Assembly (NCBI GenBank): GCA_963989245.1
Contig: OZ022345.1
Span: 50,331,402 to 50,395,401, forward strand
Direction: 5' to 3'
DNA from: Nansenia antarctica
Lineage: Eukaryota > Chordata > Actinopteri > Argentiniformes > Microstomatidae
DNA: 64,000 nucleotides
Below are positions 33,047 through 46,610 of this stretch, piece after piece (the stretch's first letter is position 1; every line of letters begins with the position of its first letter). The position numbers and the translations under genes are program-made. Below the pieces are notes generated by a model. The model had not been told where the DNA came from and did no database searches. It saw only the letters and a list, made by a program, of their open reading frames with translations.

Positions 33047-34903
33047 TTTATTTAAAAAACCACATCAACAGTAATAACGGTAAAACATTAAAACCTTTCT
33101 TTTGGTTATACTGAATGCAGCACCATGGTCCCAAAGAAAAAACAATACATGTCCATTTCCACCCAAATTAATGTTCATTACTAAGGCCCCCTTGCACTGT
33201 TGCACATACAAATTCAGGAGATCAGTAGTTAAAATAATAAATTACAGAGAAAAATACTGGAAAACTTTTAGTCGTCAAACTTTAGTCTAAGCGTTCAAGT
33301 CTAATGTGCTGGGGTGGGGGCCTTGGAGTAAGGGAGGGGGGCACACAGGCATTTACAGCACTCTGCCTCTGTGGACATTCTGATAACTATTGTTACTGTA
33401 TGTTCTTTGGCCTCTAAAGTGGCTGAAACATACCAAAAATATCCACACTTTCCTAATAGCTACTGTAGATACACACTGCAGCTTTTCGTTTGGGTGTTCT
33501 CTCTAATGGGCATTAAAGCAGGACACAGTATACCTGGACCTGTATGTATTCAATATTTCTTACCTTCACATACAGTACCTATAATCCCCTTTTTAATTTC
33601 TGTTATGCTAAACCATAATTACTAAATAACATGGAAAATGTATTGGAGTCAATGTATTTTTATACATTGGTCATCACCCTACTGCTTCATTCAGCTGATG
33701 ACAGACAAATACAGTAAGAAATAGGTTTGTGAAATGACAGCAGTGGTTTTCATATTTCTGGGTAAAACAGTGTGTATGTTGGAGCATTACTTTTTGCATA
33801 CCACAAGAGGTATAGCACAACACTTGTACACCCATGATACATTATATTGCCCTTAATTTCATGCAACAAAATCCCCCCAAAACATCACAGATGGTGCTGT
33901 ATGTAACAGTAAAACAAAGAATCAAACAAACCGAACAAAACAAAACAAAACATAACACAAAAAGACTGAATTTGGTAGTTGGCACCCTGCTTTACATTTT
34001 GAATCTCAAACACACTTTTCAAATCGCCTTATTTTAACTTTGTTCAGGTGTGATTAAAGATTTAAATAATTTTAAGTTATCCAATTTACATTCTTTGCCA
34101 CAGTATCATTTAGGGCAGCTGCCAGTTTAGATAAGAACATATAAGCCAAGGCAGGTAGAGAACATGGCACTCTGGGACAATACAATTACATCTCACATGT
34201 CCCATTCTTACTTACATGGATTTTCCACGTCGGTCAGTGACAAATCTTCAAACAAACTGATATATGATTACATTTCACGAAATGTTACCCAGTTGGTGTT
34301 AGCGGGTTCTTTGAATGCAGTGTTGTAACATTTTAACATGTCTTCAGAGTAGTAGATACAGAACTCTTTGTACTCCCAAAATAAATGGCTCTAAAAACTG
34401 CATAGATTCACTGTACTTACACATTCACTGTCCTCTTTTGGATTTTTCCGTGGGACAGTTTCACTTGTGCCCCCATCTCTGTCGATCTCAACAGCGTAGA
34501 TCTCAGACAGATGATTGATGTTTTAATAAAAAAAACATATCAATTTAAAGAATTCTATAATCAATGTATACATTACATTTCTTTGCACCACACTCACTTT
34601 AACCTTTTCTTTTCTCTTCATAGTTTTGGTTTCTTACATTGGGTACAACAAATACCCAGAGAAAGAGGAGTGGACGTATTGGCCAGCGTATAGTCCTGCG
34701 GCCTGATCTGAGGGCAGCTGAAGGTACACTGTATCCCCAGGCTGCAGAGGCAACACTGCACTACCTGATGCCTGATCTAGGAAGCCCTTCTTATATTCGT
34801 CATATGTGTACATCACTGGCTCATTGTTCCTGTACAGAGCCACCCACACGTTGGCTCCTTTACAGTGGATGTGGTAAGCAAAGTAGTAAATCCCGGGCAT
34901 GTC
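33047..34903 (-). pseudogene. col8a1 3' fragment (end of C1q domain and 3' UTR), copy A
   Basis: 34,900-34,634 encodes the last 88 residues of collagen VIII alpha 1 (MPGIYYFAYHIHCKGANVW ... SSFSGYLLYPM). The col8a1-type 3' UTR follows down to an AATAAA at 33,052-33,047. Homology to the complete gene stops abruptly after GACATGCC (34,903). The signal peptide, triple helix and first third of the C1q domain are missing. The coding part is intact, and an ATG happens to stand at the break, but there is no secretory signal. Differences from copy B in coding sequence are few; the UTR carries about twenty changes. Confidence 0.93.
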
Positions 34904-34924
34904 ATGTGATTTTGTCCCATGTGG

Positions 34925-35008
<84 letters not shown>

Positions 35009-35019
35009 TAAAATAAAAA
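34904..35019. other. Duplication junction: unique 25 bases plus (TC)n
   Basis: Between the two copies lie ATGTGATTTTGTCCCATGTG and GGTT, then about 76 bases of TC (34,929-35,004), then TTAATAAAATAAAAA. This differs from the left flank of copy A, which has a GC-rich lead and a direct CT-to-CAATTTC join. Confidence 0.9.
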
Positions 35020-35196
35020 TTCAATTTAAAGGGCTTTATTGGCATGGGAAACATACGTTTGCCAATGCAGGTGTGAAGATAAAAACTAAAACTAAATGGA
35101 ATGTAATGTACATACAATTAAAGGCATAGTACAATAAATAAATGATTATATATGTACAGTGACAGTCTTATGGTGGTTTTATCTCTCTCTCCCTCA

Positions 35197-35470
<274 letters not shown>

Positions 35471-35980
35471 AGTTTTTTCCTGTTCTACAAAAATGCCATG
35501 ATGAAAGCCAAACACCATGTTGGATTGAAGAGTTGATATACTGTTTGTTTTGACAATTCACTTGAAGGGGCCTTAATGATGTTTCCTCAAACCATGTTTG
35601 TCCTTATGTGTAAGGATGCTGTTGCGCAAAGAGCTAACTTTGATTATGCTTTTTCATGTGTGTTTCTTTTTTTCTTTTTTTTTTCATCAAACATTTCTTG
35701 TTGTCAATAAAAGTATTTTAAAAATCCTTTAAAAAATATTCTGGGTCTATTGCTCTGTCACCTAGCATTTTGGAGTTTAGCTTGCAACGTCGCGAGCGTG
35801 TTAGCGGCTAAATTACAGTAACTTCCTCTTATACGTTTTGGTAACGGCCCTGGTAACAATCTATGCCACTTGCAAAGAAGATAAGGGTTAGTTCAACCTT
35901 ATGTTGCGGTGTTTGCTCAATTTGATGTTTGACACTGGTCAGAGTAGATCCAGTTCACATTGGGAAGGATCAATGCTTTG

Positions 35981-36190
35981 GTAGGTAGCCTAGAGGTTAG
36001 AGAGGCTGGCTAGCAGTTGGCTGGCTAGTTTGATCCCTGCCTCAGGAGGGAGCTTGCATGTGGCCTTGAGCAAGGCACTTAACCCCTAATTGCTCTAGGG
36101 GTGCCGAATATGGGTGACTCTGTGCCTAGAGCAAAAATACCAAATTCCAACAATTGACTGACAAGTTGATTGCAGGGCAAATAAATCAGT
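35981..36190 (+). mobile_element. tRNA-derived SINE, copy B
   Basis: Duplicate of the SINE at 10,561-10,770. Confidence 0.75.
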
Positions 36191-36391
36191 AAAAAAAAAA
36201 TGCAAAGCTCTTCATAGCACATTTCAATGTAGTACACCTCCAACATACCTGTCTAAACTCAGAGAGCAAATGACACTATGGAAAGATAAAAGGTAAAACA
36301 CACAAGTCCATCTGATTTAAGGAATGAATGAGAGAAGCGGTGGGAATGCTTTTTATTTTATTTGATATGCCGAGAAGTTTTGGGAAATTTT

Positions 36392-39300
36392 TTAGTTGTT
36401 TTTTTTAAAATAATCGGTATCAGTGAAAAGGCTCCTTTGGGGATTATCATAGCCTGTGAAAGAAAGAAAAAAGTCATTTACACTGTTACTTCAGTCAAGC
36501 TGCATGTTACTGTAAAGAACACATTTTAAGTTCAGGAAATAATGAATATATATACAGTATGTTTTCTGCATTACACAGAAAGCAGTAAACCAAAGGTGAA
36601 AATGTCTAAAACGGGTCTTAAAATAGCTGGGAGGGTCTTACCTAAACTGGCAACTCTCCTGATATGGGACACAACATTTCCCAGAAGACCATGGCCCTTC
36701 TCCTTGGTAGCTGTAGAGACATTAAAAAACACATTACTCTCTGTCTGTTAAAAGCAGTCATAACCATAATGTAACTCAACGCAGAAGAGAGAAAACAAAT
36801 GGCTCAAATAAGTACTGACTCTCCAGTGTCTTGGGGATGGGCGCCATGGTTGTTGCGGGGTCCATCATTGTTGCGGGGTCCATTGGGTCCAGCAGCGCTC
36901 CAGGTCCCTGTCCTGGACCCGTGGAGGCCATTACACTGGGGTTCAGAAGTTCGGGGGACCTCCTCACTGGACATATTGTTACTAGGAAAAAACATGATAA
37001 AATGTTCGTCAACATCACCACAGTCATTACAGTCAGCACTCGAGTTGAGGGGGGATGAGGGGGGATGGCATCCCCTCTGAAATAAAAACAGTAAAAATCA
37101 TCCCCCTTCTAAAACTGCCATCCCCCCTTTCCATCCCTTATGTCATTCTATCAATGAACGTGGTATTACTGCTATTTCAACATTTAGTTTTGTGCATATT
37201 GAGTAAAATACTGTGGGCGAGGGGGCACGCGCACACATGCAATTGACATTTTTACCAACATTTTTACATTTTACCTGTGGGGATGCTAAAATTGTCCCCA
37301 TATGATAAAATCCACCATCCCCCCCCTGATTTTCTTTTACAACTTGAGTACTGATTACAGTCATTACAGACTGAAAAAAAAACATGATCAAATTATCGTC
37401 ATCATCACCATCATCACCACAGTCATTATAATCATTACAGACTGACTGGGTGTAAGGAGTTACGCCACAGCAGTAATTACCTGCACTCCTAGAGTGTATG
37501 TGTCCTGGAGTGGTAGATGGAGGATCCCACAGACAGTAAGGCTTCATGAGGGGAACCATCTTAAGGGCAGCTGTCGTTGGTGGAGCCATCATTGGTGGAG
37601 GTGATGGAAAGGGCATGCTCTGTGAAAAATAATTATATAAATAAAATCTGCTCAATGAAACTAACCTGAATGAGTTGGATAAAAAGCAATGCTTGTACAG
37701 TTAGAATATGACTGCTGTAAGATGATAGTTAAATGTGGACCTTAAGGTGTAGCTGGATCTAAATCCTGCCCCTTGTCCTCTGATGAAGCGCATGTTTTAC
37801 CCCTGTGTGTAGTAATCTGGGGTCTCACCTCAAGGCAGGTTTTCGGTCGAACTCCCAGCTGTTGTGGAGGCCCAACACCCAGAGCGCCAATCTCCAGCAG
37901 ATCCCACTTATATAGGGGGTTGGTGTCAGGGAGCTGGTGACACTGGTCCCGCTGTTGGGGATTAAATGCCTTCAAGAAGGCAAACTGTGTCGGGGTCACA
38001 GTGTTTTTGGCCACTGCCTTGTCCAGAAGGTCAACTTCCTCGAAGAGGTCACTAGGAGGCTCCACCTGAACCATCATGGGCAATGTCCTCACCATGGAGA
38101 GGGCCTTTGAAAGGAGCTCCACCTTCCAGAGGCACGTTTTAGTGTCAAGCTGTTGTGGAGGCTCAACCTCCTGACTAAGAAGCTCCACCTCATCCCTCTG
38201 TGGAGGGGTAGATTGGGGCTCCCAACCTTCCCTCTGTGGAGGTGGTACAACCTCAGGGGCTGTCATGATGTCCTGGGGCTCTGCCTTGGCCTCATCAACA
38301 GACTGGAGGGTCTGGTGGAGGGTTATTTCCTCCACACCTGTAGCCACACCCACAGCACCCATCTCCAGATCCCACTTTGATGGGGGGTCGGCGTCAGGGA
38401 GGATGTCCCCCTCGTCCCTCTGTTGGGGATTAAATGTTGTATAGAAGGCAAACTGTGTCGTGCTGTCTGCCTTGGCCTGAGAGTTGACACCTGTCATGGG
38501 AGGTGTGTTTACCACTGACAGGGCCTTTTGGAGGAGCTCCACCTCTTTCCTCTGGGGAGGGGTAACAACCTCCGGTGCTGTGTCTTCATCCCTGTGGGTA
38601 AAGAGGAGGACACTGGGAATCTCCACCTCTGGTAGGAGCTCCACCTCATCCCTCATCATCGTCCGATGGAGGGTCATTTTCTCAAGGACACTGGGAATCT
38701 CCACCTCATCCCACTGTGGAGGGGTACATGCCTCTTTGGCCTCATCAACAGACTGGAGGGTCTGGTGGAGGGTCATTTCCTCAATGAGGACGCTGGGCAT
38801 CTTCACCTCAACCGTCATGGGAGGTGTCCTCACCATGGAGAGGGCCTCTGGAAGGAGCTCCACCTCATCCCTCTGTGGAGGGGTACATGCCTCTTTGGCC
38901 CTGGGGCCCTCTTCTCTCTGAGGAGGTGGTTCAACCTCAGGGGCTGTCATGATGTCTTGGGGCTCTGCCTTGGGCTCATCAACAGACTGGGGGGTCTGGT
39001 GAAGGGTCATTTCCTCCATGAGGACGCTGGGCATCTCCACCTGAACCATCATGGGCAATGTCCTCACCATGGAGAGGGCCTTTGAAAGGAGCTCCACCTT
39101 CCAGAGGCACGTTTTAGTGTCAAGCTGTTGTGGAGGCTCAACCTCCTGACTAAGAAGCTCCACCTCATCCCTCTGTGGAGGGGTAGATTCAGACTGGGGG
39201 GTCTGGTGAAGGGTCATTTCCTCCATGAGGACGCTGGGCATCTCCACCTGAACCATCATGGGCAATGTCCTCACCATGGAGAGGGCCTTTGAAAGGAGCT

Positions 39301-42300
39301 CCACCTTCCAGAGGCACGTTTTAGTGTCAAGCTGTTGTGGAGGCTCAACCTCCTGACTAAGAAGCTCCACCTCATCCCTCTGTGGAGGGGTAGATTGGGG
39401 CTCCCAACCTTCCCTCTGTGGAGGTGGTACAACCTCAGGGGCTGTCATGATGTCCTGGGGCTCTGCCTTGGCCTCATCAACAGACTGGAGGGTCTGGTGG
39501 AGGGTTATTTCCTCCACACCTGTAGCCACACCCACAGCACCCATCTCCAGATCCCACTTTGATGGGGGGTCGGCGTCAGGGAGGATGTCCCCCTCGTCCC
39601 TCTGTTGGGGATTAAATGTTGTATAGAAGGCAAACTGTGTCGTGCTGTCTGCCTTGGCCTGAGAGTTGACACCTGTCATGGGAGGTGTGTTTACCACTGA
39701 CAGGGCCTTTGGGAGGAGCTCCACCTCTTTCCTCTGGGGAGGGGTAACAACCTCCGGTGCTGTGTCTTCATCCCTGTGGGTAAAGAGGAGGACACTGGGA
39801 ATCTCCACCTCTGGTAGGAGCTCCACCTCATCCCTCATCATCGTCCGATGGAGGGTCATTTTCTCAAGGACACTGGGAATCTCCACCTCATCCCACTGTG
39901 GAGGGGTACATGCCTCTTTGGCCTCATCAACAGACTGGAGGGTCTGGTGGAGGGTCATTTCCTCAATGAGGACGCTGGGCATCTTCACCTCAACCGTCAT
40001 GGGAGGTGTCCTCACCATGGAGAGGGCCTCTGGAAGGAGCTCCACCTCATCCCTCTGTGGAGGGGTACATGCCTCTTTGGCCCTGGGGCCCTCTTCTCTC
40101 TGAGGAGGTGGTTCAACCTCAGGGGCTGTCATGATGTCTTGGGGCTCTGCCTTGGGCTCATCAACAGACTGGGGGGTCTGGTGAAGGGTCATTTCCTCCA
40201 TGAGGACGCTGGGCATCTCCACCTGAACCATCATGGGCAATGTCCTCACCATGGAGAGGGCCTTTGAAAGGAGCTCCACCTTCCAGAGGCACGTTTTAGT
40301 GTCAAGCTGTTGTGGAGGCTCAACCTCCTGACTAAGAAGCTCCACCTCATCCCTCTGTGGAGGGGTAGATTCAGACTGGGGGGTCTGGTGAAGGGTCATT
40401 TCCTCCATGAGGACGCTGGGCATCTCCACCTGAACCATCATGGGCAATGTCCTCACCATGGAGAGGGCCTTTGAAAGGAGCTCCACCTTCCAGAGGCACG
40501 TTTTAGTGTCAAGCTGTTGTGGAGGCTCAACCTCCTGACTAAGAAGCTCCACCTCATCCCTCTGTGGAGGGGTAGATTGGGGCTCCCAACCTTCCCTCTG
40601 TGGAGGTGGTACAACCTCAGGGGCTGTCATGATGTCCTGGGGCTCTGCCTTGGCCTCATCAACAGACTGGAGGGTCTGGTGGAGGGTTATTTCCTCCACA
40701 CCTGTAGCCACACCCACAGCACCCATCTCCAGATCCCACTTTGATGGGGGGTCGGCGTCAGGGAGGATGTCCCCCTCGTCCCTCTGTTGGGGATTAAATG
40801 TTGTATAGAAGGCAAACTGTGTCGTGCTGTCTGCCTTGGCCTGAGAGTTGACACCTGTCATGGGAGGTGTGTTTACCACTGACAGGGCCTTTGGGAGGAG
40901 CTCCACCTCTTTCCTCTGGGGAGGGGTAACAACCTCCGGTGCTGTGTCTTCATCCCTGTGGGTAAAGAGGAGGACACTGGGAATCTCCACCTCTGGTAGG
41001 AGCTCCACCTCATCCCTCATCATCGTCCGATGGAGGGTCATTTTCTCAAGGACACTGGGAATCTCCACCTCATCCCACTGTGGAGGGGTACATGCCTCTT
41101 TGGCCTCATCAACAGACTGGAGGGTCTGGTGGAGGGTCATTTCCTCAATGAGGACGCTGGGCATCTTCACCTCAACCGTCATGGGAGGTGTCCTCACCAT
41201 GGAGAGGGCCTCTGGAAGGAGCTCCACCTCATCCCTCTGTGGAGGGGTACATGCCTCTTTGGCCCTGGGGCCCTCTTCTCTCTGAGGAGGTGGTTCAACC
41301 TCAGGGGCTGTCATGATGTCTTGGGGCTCTGCCTTGGGCTCATCAACAGACTGGGGGGTCTGGTGAAGGGTCATTTCCTCCATGAGGACGCTGGGCATCT
41401 CCACCTGAACCATCATGGGCAATGTCCTCACCATGGAGAGGGCCTTTGAAAGGAGCTCCACCTTCCAGAGGCACGTTTTAGTGTCAAGCTGTTGTGGAGG
41501 CTCAACCTCCTGACTAAGAAGCTCCACCTCATCCCTCTGTGGAGGGGTAGATTCAGACTGGGGGGTCTGGTGAAGGGTCATTTCCTCCATGAGGACGCTG
41601 GGCATCTCCACCTGAACCATCATGGGCAATGTCCTCACCATGGAGAGGGCCTTTGAAAGGAGCTCCACCTTCCAGAGGCACGTTTTAGTGTCAAGCTGTT
41701 GTGGAGGCTCAACCTCCTGACTAAGAAGCTCCACCTCATCCCTCTGTGGAGGGGTAGATTGGGGCTCCCAACCTTCCCTCTGTGGAGGTGGTACAACCTC
41801 AGGGGCTGTCATGATGTCCTGGGGCTCTGCCTTGGCCTCATCAACAGACTGGAGGGTCTGGTGGAGGGTTATTTCCTCCACACCTGTAGCCACACCCACA
41901 GCACCCATCTCCAGATCCCACTTTGATGGGGGGTCGGCGTCAGGGAGGATGTCCCCCTCGTCCCTCTGTTGGGGATTAAATGTTGTATAGAAGGCAAACT
42001 GTGTCGTGCTGTCTGCCTTGGCCTGAGAGTTGACACCTGTCATGGGAGGTGTGTTTACCACTGACAGGGCCTTTGGGAGGAGCTCCACCTCTTTCCTCTG
42101 GGGAGGGGTAACAACCTCCGGTGCTGTGTCTTCATCCCTGTGGGTAAAGAGGAGGACACTGGGAATCTCCACCTCTGGTAGGAGCTCCACCTCATCCCTC
42201 ATCATCGTCCGATGGAGGGTCATTTTCTCAAGGACACTGGGAATCTCCACCTCATCCCACTGTGGAGGGGTACATGCCTCTTTGGCCTCATCAACAGACT

Positions 42301-45148
42301 GGAGGGTCTGGTGGAGGGTCATTTCCTCAATGAGGACGCTGGGCATCTTCACCTCAACCGTCATGGGAGGTGTCCTCACCATGGAGAGGGCCTCTGGAAG
42401 GAGCTCCACCTCATCCCTCTGTGGAGGGGTACATGCCTCTTTGGCCCTGGGGCCCTCTTCTCTCTGAGGAGGTGGTTCAACCTCAGGGGCTGTCATGATG
42501 TCTTGGGGCTCTGCCTTGGGCTCATCAACAGACTGGGGGGTCTGGTGAAGGGTCATTTCCTCCATGAGGACGCTGGGCATCTCCACCTGAACCATCATGG
42601 GCAATGTCCTCACCATGGAGAGGGCCTTTGAAAGGAGCTCCACCTTCCAGAGGCACGTTTTAGTGTCAAGCTGTTGTGGAGGCTCAACCTCCTGACTAAG
42701 AAGCTCCACCTCATCCCTCTGTGGAGGGGTAGATTCAGACTGGGGGGTCTGGTGAAGGGTCATTTCCTCCATGAGGACGCTGGGCATCTCCACCTGAACC
42801 ATCATGGGCAATGTCCTCACCATGGAGAGGGCCTTTGAAAGGAGCTCCACCTTCCAGAGGCACGTTTTAGTGTCAAGCTGTTGTGGAGGCTCAACCTCCT
42901 GACTAAGAAGCTCCACCTCATCCCTCTGTGGAGGGGTAGATTGGGGCTCCCAACCTTCCCTCTGTGGAGGTGGTACAACCTCAGGGGCTGTCATGATGTC
43001 CTGGGGCTCTGCCTTGGCCTCATCAACAGACTGGAGGGTCTGGTGGAGGGTCATTTCCTCCACGAGGACACTGGGGATCTTCACCTCACCTGTCATGGGA
43101 GGCGTCCTCACCATGGAGAGGGGCTCTGAGGAGAGCTCCACCTCATCCCTCTCTAGAGAGATTATCTGTGGGTGGTTCTCATTTGAGACAGACTTTGGTC
43201 AAAGTCAAAAATAAGAACAATTAGTCCAAAACAATGAAACATACAGTTGATATCATAGTAAGTGACACACTCATATTATGATAAAAACCTGCACACAATA
43301 TTTGCATGCTGTATTGATTGAGAATGTTTATTTTGGTCCCTTTACAATTCATAATACAGATATTAAAAATGTACACAGTCACAATGCGTAACACCAGGAC
43401 CAAAAAGGTGTAGGCTGAAGCCATGGCTTATTGCGCCTACCCTTTTTACATGTATGGGTTTTTCCCCATGAGTACATAATCAAAACATTGAAACTTTTAT
43501 AAACAAAAATTCACTTACGCATCTTAACAGAAAACTCAAAAGTACCAAACAAAAAACTATATTAATGCACCTAACCTTTTTACATTAGTGGTTTTCCCCT
43601 TATGAGTGCATAATCAAGACATAGAAACATTTATAAACACATTTTTACTTAAGCATGTTTTCAAAAATACCAAACAAAACTATATTTATACCTCTGTTTT
43701 ATACTTGTTAATCATCTTATTTTTTTGTAATTTCTTTAATCCTTTTAGTGTACTACACATTTTCATTTCCTTTTCAAAAGTATTCCATAAGTTAACTCCT
43801 TTAACTGTTATACATCTTTGTTTTGCATTTGTTCTAATCTTTGTTTTCATAAACATACATATTCCTCTGAGTTCGTAATTACTCTGTCTAACTTGAAACA
43901 GTCTCTGGATACAGTCTGGAAGCATCTTATTTTTTACTTTATACATTACTTGTGCCATTTTGAAGTCCAAAATGTAGCAATACATACAAATGTCACCATT
44001 ATCAATATCACCACCACGATAATTACACTCAGAGTTATTGACATTGTTATTGACATGTCTGGCTATTAGGACATTACATTAAATTACATATCCTGTATGA
44101 GACTCATCTGACTACCTTTTGAAGGGCGTTTAGCCAGGTGAGCAGCAGACTGTCCATCGACTCTAACCCTGATGTTCCACGTTCTGAGGCTTGTCCTCCA
44201 GACTCTTGGGGCGTGACTGAAGGACCAGTAGGCTGGCCAGACGGTACCTCATTCCCAGGGGCCACTGGGTAATAATAATGGTAATGATTGTTGATCACAC
44301 CATAGTTATGGTTGATGTTCTGCAGTGCACCCCCACCAGTCTGTGGGTGAATTGGTGATTGGTTCCTCCCTGTAAAAAAAAAAAAAAAAAAGGAAACGGA
44401 GAAGAGGGTTGATACTCAGTCTTCAGATAAGGGGGTATCAATCATTATACATTATAATAATAACAGTTAGTTCCGACTAAGTAATTTGATTGGACAAGAG
44501 GCATTCCACGAGTGCCGATATACAGTATAACAGTACTGGGACTTTTAACTAATCACTCCGCCGCACAGGTGTTCTACTAAATGTTATAATTAGACTACAT
44601 GTTTGTGTTCAGGTTACTAGGCAACAGTGCAGTTGACGTTCAGTTGCGGAACAATTTTTTGTTGGCGGAGCCAAAATAAATGATTAAATAAACAAACAAA
44701 TCATAATCTGTTGTCGCTTATTACTGTTAACTAATAAATTGCGCTCTAGAACTGTTAAAAAATAGTATAAAAGCAATATCACACTGGTGGTCGTGCTGTT
44801 ATACTGAATATCAGCACTCCCTCTCGTGTGATAATGCTTAATTAAGACTCATCAGGAGTAGTGTGTGTAATGCTTACCTCCAACATCGTCTTGTCTCCTG
44901 TGGTTTTGAGCGTTACGTGCTCTGCTTTGCCCGTCAACAGGACACACCACTCCCCCACACTGCAAAAAGTAAATCTAAGTAAGATGAAATATCTTAAATC
45001 AAGGCAATATATGCTTGTTTTCTGTCCGACTGCACTAGTTTTAAATTGTCCTGTTCTGTTGGCAGGTAATTTAGCTTATTTTAAGTAATATATCCCCCAT
45101 TTTATAGTCAGTGTTTGAGGTTTGATTACTCACGGGAGTGGTATCCAT
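36392..45148 (-). CDS. Unrecognised gene with giant 394-residue tandem repeats, copy B
   Basis: Same eight-exon model as copy A: 45,148-45,134, 44,959-44,878, 44,369-44,116, 43,150-37,829, 37,619-37,481, 36,981-36,820, 36,710-36,642 and 36,453-36,392. The joined frame gives 2,034 residues, 396 fewer than copy A, all from exon 4. The exon-4 start is chimeric relative to copy A: after APEVVPPPQRE it passes straight into GWEPQSTPPQRDEVELLSQE, whereas copy A has EGPRAKEACIPPQ and two extra diverged sub-repeats. All splice signals and short exons look the same as copy A, and no inactivating change was seen. The intron between exons 6 and 7 is uninterrupted here. Confidence 0.65.
36757..36764. other. 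Empty hAT target site
   Basis: A single GTCATAAC in the sequence AAAGCAGTCATAACCATAAT, matching the two copies that flank the insertion in copy A. It shows the pre-insertion state. Confidence 0.95.
38112..43060 (-). repeat. Coding VNTR, 1,182-bp unit, copy B
   Basis: The landmark at 38,153 recurs at 39,335, 40,517, 41,699 and 42,881. Sequence is nearly identical to copy A units. The final unit carries the same ELLQKAL variant as copy A's final unit, so that end of the array has kept its identity since duplication. Confidence 0.97.
43436..43985 (-). mobile_element. LINE reverse transcriptase 3' end, copy B
   Basis: Duplicate of 20,212-20,761 with the same residues, including CITVKGVNLWNTFEKEMKMC. 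Confidence 0.7.
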
Positions 45149-46610
45149 GATAGGCCACTGGCCACCTCCTCTAAGGCAGCTGTGTCTTCTTGGTTTGTAA
45201 AGTAGGGGGCATTGAAATGATGCTCTCTCTTGTAGTAGATATGTAATGACACAGTAGTAGTATATTTTCTCTCTAACTGATCTTCGTCTGCAACAGAGTG
45301 ATCTCAAAGAAGAACGACACAGCAATAGGCTACAATAGAACAGAAATATGATTCTAATTCTAATGTGTCATAAAGCCAATTTCGCCAGTGGATTATGACG
45401 CGTCATTTTCTTTGACAACCAATTTCTGACATAACCACGCCCCCCGCTCGGTTCATGGGTCTACAAATCAATTTCATTTGAATAGATTCTCCCTAATTAA
45501 TTACAGTTATTAACTAACATACACTCACCTGCGCATCAGCTGGTCATTGAGCATATTTGCCTCAGTTGGTCTGAGTCTATTCTCAAAATGCGGTCGAGGA
45601 CAAGAGCCTTTAGCAGACCTAGTCTAATTGATATAGGAAAAGTGCTACACAAATAAGTTATTATTATTATTATTATTACAAGACTAAAAAATCCCTCACT
45701 CACATGCTTCATTTCCTCAGAACGTTAGTACCTATAAATGGTTTGAAGTCTGTGAATTAGCGTTATTTTTGGTGTAGGCTGATTGTGTAAGAGCGTAATA
45801 GCGGCGGTAAACATAATGAAAATTGATGTTCACAGAAATAGTGATAGAAAATGAATTGAAACTCATAGATGCAGTCTCTCTGATCCAACGGGATGTTTTC
45901 GCCACAAGACACTCTGCTAATAATTCAAAGATGACATGAGTACACAAGTAGTGTTCTTGTCATTGTTTTGATTGACAGCACAGTGAATACGGTTTTGGAA
46001 ATAAATCAATTCATCATTAGCAAGAGGTTGCATGGTTTTATTCATGGTTTTATTCATTCATGCAAATTGGAGGAAAGATAATTATCCACACTTCTGCATA
46101 AAACCACTAACAATAAAGTGGTTTATAACTTTATGAATTCAATTTAAGAACATTACCCAAAAAGGGTAGAGGGGAGTGATGGTGTAGGAATTTAATTCCA
46201 GTGCTTGCTGTCAAATATGCAATACATTCGTTTTTTTTCTGCTGTTCAACAACTATCTCCACTGTACTTATATTTTAGACACACTCCACATGGTGGAAAT
46301 TAAAGGGAATTTCTGGACTTTCTCAATTATTATTCAAGGATGTAAATTCAGCCATGATGTATTCCTATGGGAAACATCCACTTATTTTAAAAGGGAAGAT
46401 TTAAAATGAATTAAAAGCCCATATTATCCAGCCTGCATTGGAAAGCAAGAAACACAAATGAAGCATTAAAGGCACAACCTGGGTTTTGTTTTGTTTTTCA
46501 TTTAAATGTTTAGGCAGAATATTACTTATAAATGTCTAATGAGCGTAGTACAACTGTCTTACCTTAATAGCATCCAAAATCAAAAGTTAACTAACCCTTC
46601 CCCTGCCAAA

